In this document: positions 56,570-64,000 of the stretch, in pieces
How the letters are laid out: each line of letters opens with the position of its first letter
How positions within the stretch are numbered: position 1 is the first letter of the stretch
NCBI RefSeq assembly: GCF_010183535.1
Contig: NC_071329.1
Location: 18,862,879-18,926,878, forward strand
Length of the DNA: 64,000 nt
Direction of reading: 5' to 3'
Source: Caenorhabditis remanei
Lineage: Eukaryota > Nematoda > Chromadorea > Rhabditida > Rhabditidae
Notes under the pieces: generated by a model
What the model was told of the DNA's origin: nothing
What the model saw: the letters and a program-made list of their open reading frames with translations, nothing else
Database searches by the model: none
Position numbers and translations under genes: made by a program

Positions 56570-57740
56570 CGTATGCATTCCGGGCCGAGTTATTCTGGGC
56601 CGGGCTTTGTCGGCGAAATCAGGGCCTGGGCAAATTGGCGCAAAAGTCAAATTTTCAAATTTTTTCAAATTTTTTGAATTTTTTTGCGAAAAAGTCAAAT
56701 TTTCGACTGTCAGTCAGAATTAGAAGAAATTCTGAAAAATAGTCAAAAATGGTCACATTTCCGATGAAAAATTGAAAAAATTGCGAAAAAAAATTAGGAA
56801 AAAAGGTCATTTTTTGAAGCCGGGCCTTGAAAATTTTCTACCGGCCCGGCCCGAAAAAATTTTAAACATCGATCTGGAACCCGCTGAAAGCGATCGCCGG
56901 TGAGTTTGGGCATTTCGGTGGCCGGTGAAAATCATACTTGTCAAAAATCGGGCCGGCCCGGCTCGGCCCGTCGGCCCGGCCCGGCCCGGCCCGGCCCGGC
57001 TCGGCCCGGCTCGGCCCGGTCGGCCCGGATTCAAAAATGGGTACCCATTTTTACCAATTTTTTTTTGAAATTTTTCGAAAAAAAACAGTAAAAATGCTTA
57101 AATTATCATTACATATTCACATTTTGATTCAATTTTAAATGTTTATTCGAAAACTATACTTTTTTCAAAAAATTTCCAAAAAAAATTGAAAAACTCAAAA
57201 TGTTTTGAAAAAATGTTTCAAAACGGGCCGAGCGGGCCGGGCCGGGCCACGGGCCGGGCCGGGCCGGGCCGGGCCGGGCCGAGATTTTTCCTGATTTCGG
57301 CCCGGCCCGGCCCGGCCCGGCCCGGCCCGTGACAAGTATGGTGAAAATTGACGGTATGACTCAGCAATTCGAGTTCAGTCGTATGCTCATTTGTTCATTT
57401 CCGTATGTTCATTCTCATATCAAAAGAGTTTTATAATTCGGTCCATTCACCGCGGAGAACGAGCGGCAAAACAGTTTGGGCATTTCTGTGGCAGTGGAAC
57501 ATTCTAGAACTTTTCGAAAATGTTGTTTTTTTCGAGTTTTCTTCGTTTTTTCTAACATTTTTGTAATAATTCTATCAATTTTTGCCGTTTACTTTCGAAA
57601 TTATTGAAAGAAAACAACAAAAATGACCGAAAATAGCGATAAAATTTGAAAAAATCAACATGGGCGAAGTCGAATTTCTAGGCCACCGAAATGCCCAAAC
57701 TCACCGGCGATCGCTCTCTCAGGGTTCCAGATCGATTTTT
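56570..57740. mobile_element. Nested foldback with GGCCCGGCCC palindromes
   Basis: Outer arms at about 56860-56924 and 57682-57745 are inverted copies (ATCGATCTGGAACCC and GAGTTTGGGCATTTCGGTGG). Inside, ACTTGTCA then long GGCCCGGC runs (56950-57030) pair with GGGCCGGGCC runs (57225-57325) ending TGACAAGTATGG, giving a second stem. Further GGGCCGGGC islands at 56583-56630 and 56818-56850 lie outside the left arm. The extreme local GC content in AT-rich DNA is conspicuous. No transposase is visible. Confidence 0.7.
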
Positions 57741-58844
57741 AAAATTCTTTCGATATGAAAATGAACTCACAGGTACTCATACATTATTCTATGAAAATAT
57801 CAGAGTTGACCTTAGTCCACCTTTAACGTGACAACGGTGTCACGCCAATATCTGGTTATAAAGACAATAAGCGAAAAGACAAGAAAAAAAATCAATAAAC
57901 ACAGTTTTCTAGATAGTTACCAGTTTATTATAGTAACAATCAATCAATTATCTTGTCGATAATTGATCACAAAAGAGCGAGAAAGCATTAATAAGTCTAA
58001 CAGCTACACCTAAGCTAAGAAGACACAAAAAAACTATAAAAAACGATAGAAAATGGTGATAAAAACACCCAAAAAGAATAAAAGGGCGAAACTTGACAGA
58101 AAGGGATGAAAACCATCTTACACAAGGTGTCCCCAAGCTCGAGAATGAATAAAATTCACTTTTCCTCTTCACTTTAGCGTGTTCGCGCCGGAGAATAGAT
58201 ACAGTGCGCTAGAGCGCAACTGCATCGAGCCCGCGAGTTGTGAAGACAAGTCTGACACTTGAGATGACTTTATGGACTTTTTAGAGATGAAACCGGTAGG
58301 TACCGGACATTCAATTTCTGTCAATTTTTTTCACAATTTATTAAAATGTTTCACATTTTCAAGTTTTGTTTAAAATTTCAGAACTTTTGGTTATTGTTTT
58401 TGTTTCAGTCTTGAAATGTTCATTTCATATTACTCATGGTCTAGAAATCCAATTGTTATGTCAGCTCGAGTGTAATTGTAGGTATACTGTTACAGGTAAG
58501 CTTTTTTTTCCAATTGGGGATACTGTACTTTAGGAAGGAGAGACACAATGTCGAGAGAAACAGACGGCAGAGAAAAAAATAGTGTACGGGTGGACGCCAA
58601 CGAATGATTTTAGAATGTTTCTTGTTGGGGTGGTCAAGATTAAAATCTCACTCTTCACCTTATGCGTTAAAAAAGAAGACAAATCATTCAATGTCAAAAA
58701 ACTTTACTTCAAAAGAAAACTAAATCAATTTAAAATTCTTACATATCCTCTTGAGGTCCACACATCGGTTACACATTTTAAGAATCATTCGACCTTCCTG
58801 AAACGTCCAGACCAGCTTTCTTGCACAGCACTTCATCACAGCTA
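57741..58844. other. Intergenic stretch, no supported gene
   Basis: It is AT-rich with only short open frames. CAGTGCGCTAGAGCGCAACTG at about 58202-58222 is an imperfect palindrome. Nothing links to a gene. Confidence 0.45.
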
Positions 58845-60113
58845 TTAGGTTGATGCATAAGTTTCTTTCTTTTTTGAAGGTGTGACTTTGGCTCCCGGTC
58901 TCTAAGCGATGAGGTTGTTTTTCAACCCAAATTTTTTTGCATTCTAATGACCTCTTTAGTGGCTAACATATAATGTTTCAAGTTGGTGCCTAAACAGTCC
59001 GCTCGTGAAAACGATGGCTTTTTTGATCGCCAACCAAATGCCTGTTTTGGAAAGTTTTTTGATTTTTGTCGCATTGGTATCGAAATGATAAGATCTTCAT
59101 AAGAAATTGAACGCAATTTATAGAAAAAGATTTGATCTTGTTATCTCATTTTAGTTTTCAGTCGGAATGTAGAAAACAAAAAAGTTGTGATAAGACGATC
59201 GACAGCAACGAGAAACCATGGTTCAGCTGGGTTCAAACAAATTACAGAAATATTTGAGAGCACATTTGTACCAAACTATTTGTAAAAGTTAGAGGATAAC
59301 ATGAGAAAATTATGTCTTGAAAAAGTTTATGACAAAGCCATCAAATTGAGTGATAAAACTTGGCTGATAAATTTCTTATTATTTTTGCGCTTTCGAGAAA
59401 TTTTGTGTCCTAGACCTGAGTGGAGTCTAGGTCTCTTCTGAACGCTCACAAATAAGTCTGAACAATTTTATTGTAAGTAATCAATAGTACACACATTGAT
59501 CTAAAAATGTGCAAAATATCTAGTAGATTGCTTTAGAGGTAGGAGCAGTAGGCCTCATCAAACTCAAAAATCAAGTGATTTTGATGATGTTGACTTCGGG
59601 CTTTCTGCGAAAAAGGACAAAAGATGTGAATATTGGAAACAAAGTAAATTTAGAAACATCAATGTCTACTTTACTCAATTACCAACATTTCCACCAATTT
59701 CCCTATCTACAGTTAAAGAAATATCGAAAATACTCGCGCACTCCTAAATTGCTGATCCTACCCTTTCATCAGGGACCCGCACTGAACTATCGTTGCTTAG
59801 TTGGAATGCTTTTATTTGCTTTTTATAAATAGCTTTTCTTGCTTGTTTTAATTCTGAATAGCTCACACATTCTTGTCAACATTTTCTAGGAAAAAAATAG
59901 AGACGAAAAATGGTACCAAAAAAGGGTTCCTCAAGTGTTTTGACGTGGCTCCGGCTGAGATTAGGCGGATGGTGGACGTCAAGTCACAGGTATAATCACA
60001 ATGAGTTATAGGTACTAACCAACAATGTTTCTTATTATGTGAACTATTAGTCTTCTAGAAATTTCATACCAAAAATTACCCAAAAAAAGAAAGAAACTTA
60101 TGCATCAACCTAA
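58845..60113. mobile_element. Mariner-sized TIR element, 1,269 bp, no intact transposase
   Basis: The ends are inverted repeats of about 31 bp beginning TTAGGTTGATGCATAAGTTT with TTCTTTCTTTTTT, flanked by TA on both sides (58843-58844 and 60114-60115). The TA flank, the TTAGGTTG-type terminus and the length of about 1.27 kb fit mariner elements. No open frame longer than about 85 codons lies inside and I see no DD34D motif, so it is a decayed or internally replaced copy. A segment at 59905-59990 ends CAAGTCACAG|GTATAA and reads without stops, like a captured exon. Confidence 0.75.
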
Positions 60114-60359
60114 TACATCCAGCTTCCCTTTTGATTTATCAAGAACTGTGACTGGTGCATCTACTAAAGATGAATTTCAAAACTTTGCATACAGGAAGCA
60201 AGTACCATAAAAACTAATTTCTCCAAACTGTTCTTGCGTGATTTTCTTTGGTTTTGTTGCCCGGGTTCTCGAGATGGGAACTTTTTTGACACGCGTCTCC
60301 AAAAGTTGTTTCCGACTCTTGAAGCCTGGCTCTACTCTAGTTCAGGGCAGAGAATGCGG

Positions 60360-60605
60360 TTTTTGAAATGGGGGAAGGCGGAAGGCGGAAAGCGGAATGA
60401 ACATTTTATGGGCGGAAAACGGAAGGCGGAAGGCGGAATTGAAAAAATATCGGCGGAAAGCGGAGAGTGGAAGGCGGAAGCGAAAATTTTTTGGCGGAAG
60501 GCGGAAGGCGGAAAGCGGAAATAGGAAAATTTTTGGCGGAAAGCGGAAAGCGTAAGGCGAAAAGAGAAAAGTTGCGGAAAGCGGAAGGCGTAAGGCGGAA
60601 GGTGG
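60360..60605 (+). repeat. (GGCGGAA/AGCGGAA)n minisatellite
   Basis: About 240 bp made of 7-bp words GGCGGAA, AGCGGAA and AGGCGGA with AAATTTTTTGG spacers, in irregular order. Purine-only on the plus strand for long runs. The open frames in all six phases follow from the composition. Confidence 0.8.
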
Positions 60606-61651
60606 AATTGCGCTCATTGTTAAGTCTTGATTTTAATGCCGTTCGCAAGTTGTTCACCTACTGCTTGCTTGCATAAAAATTACAAAAATAGATAAACGCT
60701 CATAACTTGTTTCAAAATGGTCGTAGCTATCTGATTCTTCTTAAATTGCCTAATGACGAGATTGGAGTGGGCGGAGTCTGTCAAAGTAGAAGCGTTCGCA
60801 GTGTTTTTCGTGAATAACTTTTAATTTTGTCAACTTTTTAGATTTTTTCTTTTTTTGTACCGTTCCCATTGTGACGCACATGGGGAGTCAAAAAGGGTTT
60901 GTTTCGAGCATTTAGAGCAAAATTATAAGTAAAAAAGTAAGAGCATCTGTTTTTTTTAAATACTGACTTGAGAAATTCACGGTTTTTGCGGTCACCTTCT
61001 TCATTCAGCGTCATTTCAGAATTTTTGAAATTTCTAGATTTAAGTTCACTGTAAATCTGGCTATCGAGACATGTAAGAATTACCGTGAATACTGTATTAT
61101 AACGGCGTGCCGTGATATTTTTCAACTGCTCCCCAAAGAAAATTATTTGTTTTGGAAACTCATTAAAATTGAACGGAAAAAAAATTTTTGGACGTTTTAT
61201 TTGCCGATCAAAAAGTTACTCATTGCGTTACTTCTGATCAGAACCAAGAAAAAAAGCCTCTGATAATCATATCCATGATTCTGAGTATAGATGAGGTGCG
61301 GTTATAATACATCTGCCGTTTTATTACAGGTGCCGTTATAATTCAGTATTTACGGTAATTGGAATTCTGGCCAATAAAGAATTACAGCCATAAAATAAGG
61401 GGGAATAATTTTTTTCACAAATCTTTCATTTTTCTCTCAATATCTCGTGTTGTATTGAACCGAGTGCTTCGAAATTTATAATTATGCAACTTCAAGGTAC
61501 TTGTAATTTTTTCTTGTTTTCTGAAATGCTTGTCTTTTTATTGTTCTTTCTTATTAAATAGAACAATGAGCTCTTATAAATAGTATTCTGACGAACGTTT
61601 TGAGAGATTTGTGGTAAAGAAAGGTTCCGTAAAGCGATACACTGAAAAAAC
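60606..61651. other. Intergenic stretch with one inverted repeat
   Basis: No gene is seen. GAATTACCGTGAATACTG at about 61078 and CAGTATTTACGGTAATTG near 61347 are inverted partners with ATTATAACGGC next to each, arms about 40 bp (61072-61112 and 61328-61368), suggesting a small TIR element of about 300 bp. The rest is AT-rich. Confidence 0.45.
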
Positions 61652-61657
61652 TTTATT
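61652..61657 (-). terminator. Polyadenylation signal of the C-type lectin gene
   Basis: AATAAA on the minus strand lies 24 bases after the inferred stop codon at 61681-61683. Confidence 0.6.
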
Positions 61658-61680
61658 TCCGGGAAATAAAATAAACGGTT

Positions 61681-62411
61681 TCAATTAAACTGTAGCCCAG
61701 GAGCTCCACATAACAGACCGTTGACTTTTGGAGGTCCTTCACCAGTTTTTGCAACAACTCTGAAATCTCCATATCCAGGTACACTAGAATTCTTATTCAA
61801 AAACCAAGCGACATGACCATTGGGGTCTACAACTCTTGGTTGGGGATCCAAAAGTCCAACAGCCTGTCCGTCATCCCAATAATATTTATGATCAGTTGTG
61901 TTGAGACTGGCGCCAACCCAGAATGCAGTGAGGTCATATAAGACAGTGGTTTGGGCCACTGAAATTAAATAGTTTTCTTATCATTAACCTATCCGGATAT
62001 TTTACGTCTAATGTATGCAGCTTTTTCTTGATCCGTTTCTAAACTGCTCACAACCAAGTTGTTCATGAGACAATCTTCACGTCCACGCTCATAATCATAA
62101 TAATTAGTGCTGCCTGCGCCAAAGGATACCATCTGAAATATAATTTTATGAGACGAATTAGAATGTTCTTACAAGGGAACCCCAAGATCATGCAAGTGCT
62201 TTTCTGGCTGAAACTTTCAGGATAAATTAAGAATGAACTGAAAAGACGTTCCTGAGATTTTCGAAATCCGCCCGATACTTTCAGCCGAGTTGCGAGCTCT
62301 CAAAGTTTTGCTCTAATTTAACACAGGAAGCCCCATTTTCTCGCTCGAAAACAATTTTCAAAATATATAATATAATATATTTGTATATTATATTATATAT
62401 TTATAAATATA

Positions 62412-62455
<44 letters not shown>

Positions 62456-62559
62456 TATTTTTTTTAAAAAAAATATTATTTATAAATATATAATATAATA
62501 TACAAATATATTATATTATATATTTTGAAAATTGTTTTCGAGCGAGAAAATGGGGCTTC

Positions 62560-62600
<41 letters not shown>

Positions 62601-63651
62601 AACGGTCATAAAAACGAGTGAACTAGAAAGCAAAAATATTTTGAAAACTGTTTTAGAGCGAGAAAGTGGGGCTTCCTGTGTTAAATTAGAGCAAAACTTT
62701 GAGAGCTCATAACATGGCTGGAAGTATCGGGCGAGCTTCAAAAACTTCAGAATCATCTTTTTAGTTCATTCTTAACTTATCCTGAAAGTTTCAGCCAGAA
62801 AAGCACTTGCATGGTCTTGGGGTTCCCTTGTAAGAGCATTCTAAACGCATACCGTGAAAACTGTATAAAAGCGACACCTATAATAGAGCGAATTTTTTTT
62901 GGGTATATTCGCAGTTTGTTCATTAATTTTTCATGTTTTTAATTTTAATTTTTTGTTTCTTGACAATACAGTTTATGGAAACTTTTGAAAACCTCGTTCG
63001 AATAATATAACGACAGCCTCCAGTAGAAGGACATCCTCTCCAACTAAAACCTGTTTGAAAATTCGCTGCATCTCGCTCTTTTTCTTAATTTTTTTACGGT
63101 CATCAGTTTCAAAAGGTGCTTTGAAGCGCTAAATTATTGAAAACGATAAAAATATTGGAGGGTTAGTTTTTTTTGACTCGGTCGTTGGAAAAATTGAATA
63201 TATTCTGAATAAGTTCTCTATTCTGGAAAAAACAATTAAAAACTGCAATAAGGACCTTACCAGTGAGCACCAGTATCCGTTCTTTCTCAGGTAAGGCGCT
63301 ACAGCTGCGCGAACATTTCCACACGGTTTTATGGTCGTAGTACTTGCGACTGTAGTTGTTGTCGTCGTGGGAGTTGTCGGGGTGGTAGATGGGACAGTGG
63401 TACGGGTAGTAGTCCGTGTAGTAGTTGGTGTAGTCACCGGCACAGTTGTTGGTTTCACTGTAGTTGTAGTAGGCGGACGTGTTGGTTCTTCTTCACACGG
63501 TACTTCTTCTTCTGAAAAACGGTGAAAATTTATTTTTCCCCAAGTATAACTCACCACAAGAGCACTCCTCATAATGATGTTGCTGGGGACGGAACATGCA
63601 TTCCGACAGTGAAGCCAACACCAAACATACCAAAACTGTCCTCACCAACAT
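61681..63651 (-). CDS. Secreted C-type lectin-domain protein with Thr-rich linker
   Basis: Minus-strand exons 63651-63555, 63511-63261, 62132-62006 and 61958-61681 join in phase to give 250 aa. Residues 1-17 are a signal peptide (MLVRTVLVCLVLASLSEC). A Cys/Glu-rich segment and a TTP-rich linker (about 47-92) precede a C-type lectin-like domain at about 95-250: C96 and C114 (GYWCSL), C137, the FWVGA strand (171-175), YYWDDG (184-189) and the last C242. It lacks EPN/QPD and WND motifs, so calcium-dependent sugar binding is doubtful. The worm clec family is large and often infection-responsive; that is family knowledge. A TATA box sits 34 bases upstream of the ATG. The 1.1-kb intron ahead of the third exon contains a 687-bp palindrome ending 24 bases from its splice site. 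A second signal-peptide exon upstream could replace the first. Confidence 0.83.
62158..62844. mobile_element. 687-bp palindromic element in a lectin intron
   Basis: It starts TTAGAATGTTCTTACAAGGG and ends with the near-complement CCCTTGTAAGAGCATTCTAA. Arms of over 200 bp match through GCAAGTGCTTTTCTGGCTGA and AGGAAGCCCCATTTTCTCGC. The centre (about 62350-62590) is an AT palindrome with (TA)n runs, itself flanked by a second inverted pair. No coding content. It lies wholly inside the intron between lectin exons 2 and 3. Confidence 0.8.
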
Positions 63652-63684
63652 GTTTGTAAGGAAAGCATACAATAAAACATTCTC

Positions 63685-63697
63685 TTTTATATATATA
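63685..63697 (-). promoter_or_regulatory. TATA box of the lectin gene
   Basis: TATATATATAAAA on the minus strand lies 34-46 bases upstream of the lectin ATG at 63651, placing the likely transcription start very close to the coding start. Confidence 0.55.
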
Positions 63698-63892
63698 CCA
63701 CAACCCATAAAAAATTTCTCGGGTTGCGGAATAAAACGAGGGGTCGGGGGGTTGCAGAAATTCATTGCAGATGAGAGGAATGGGTTGGTGCTTCTTGAAA
63801 CTAGGTATCATTAGAACAATGCAGTTCTTATACGGTAAGTTTTTATTCGGAGGGTTATGATTTGGGAGACGGATTATTTGCTAAGTTCTCAC

Positions 63893-63959
63893 CTCCTGTG
63901 ACTTGGATGAATCCGATAGCTAGAATAAGAAGAACTGGAAGAAGACAATAAGACACCAT
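63893..63959 (-). CDS. Signal-peptide exon: alternative first exon of the lectin or remnant of a paralogue
   Basis: The 67-bp exon encodes 22 residues, MVSYCLLPVLLILAIGFIQV then TG, plus one base, and ends in G|GTGAGA. It reads as a clean signal peptide. The phase-1 donor is the same phase as the lectin's own first exon (63651-63555), so it could join the Glu-Glu-Glu exon at 63511 and give a lectin with a different signal sequence. No other minus-strand acceptor with coding sequence was found before the lectin. It may otherwise be the leftover start of a duplicated gene, or its real second exon may have been missed. Confidence 0.5.
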
Positions 63960-64000
63960 GTCTTAGTTGTTTCCACTTTTCCATCTCAATTCAGTCATTT

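Noticed and set aside
56807..57138. Gly/Pro/Ala/Arg-rich open frames in both strands
   Set aside because: They are translations of GGCCCGGC runs in a palindrome.
58922..59116. Minus-strand 64-codon frame inside the mariner-type element as transposase remnant
   Set aside because: I could not match it to mariner motifs with any confidence.

Overview
The window looks like nuclear DNA of a Caenorhabditis nematode. Introns carry the worm 3' splice consensus (TTTTCAG), several first coding exons begin a few bases after such an acceptor with no upstream coding exon (the pattern of spliced-leader trans-splicing), and the proteins match nematode families, including clear counterparts of C. elegans laat-1 and ubxn-3. 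I cannot name the species. I found no tRNA, rRNA, CRISPR, virus or bacterial operon.

Eight protein-coding genes can be assembled by joining in-phase exons. Left half, plus strand: a PQ-loop lysosomal cationic amino acid transporter (laat-1-like, 3282-6776); an ING-family PHD-finger chromatin reader (7258-14788), possibly in one operon with it; a FAF1/UBXN-3 p97 adaptor (19416-29615); and a divergent-loop cyclophilin A (32733-35634). Right half: an F-box/FBA_2 gene (36221-38267, +), an SLC36/AAAP amino acid transporter (45000-49018, -), a Thr-rich mucin-like secreted protein with a DUF281-like tail (54304-56513, +) and a secreted C-type lectin (61681-63651, -) with a second signal-peptide exon upstream (63893-63959). 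The left half is housekeeping (lysosome, chromatin, protein turnover and folding). The right half resembles a chromosome arm, with fast-evolving F-box, mucin and lectin genes.

Most of the DNA is intron or intergenic sequence filled with repeats. (1) AGCGCT-centred short palindromes fill the introns of the first three genes. (2) A short 'CTGGCGTGCCTTTGGCGCG' motif clusters at about 50-60 bp spacing and switches orientation. (3) Two unrelated repeat families with units of about 175-190 bp are built as head-to-head inverted arrays around a single-copy hinge (30.1-32.5 kb and 50.4-54.1 kb), with outlying blocks in neighbouring introns. (4) Short terminally inverted elements with a GACGCGGTCGCGTC core surround the SLC36 gene. 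(5) A 135-bp satellite at 42.5-44.35 kb has a 406-bp higher-order repeat. (6) Several foldback or MITE elements are present, including a hAT-like MITE with an 8-bp target duplication inside a family-1 palindrome, a 1,269-bp mariner-sized TIR element, a 687-bp palindrome next to a lectin splice site, and a foldback in the cyclophilin 3' UTR.

Gene models rest on splice phase and family resemblance read by eye, without transcripts or database searches. No new enzymatic system is evident. The most unusual content is the organisation of the repeats.
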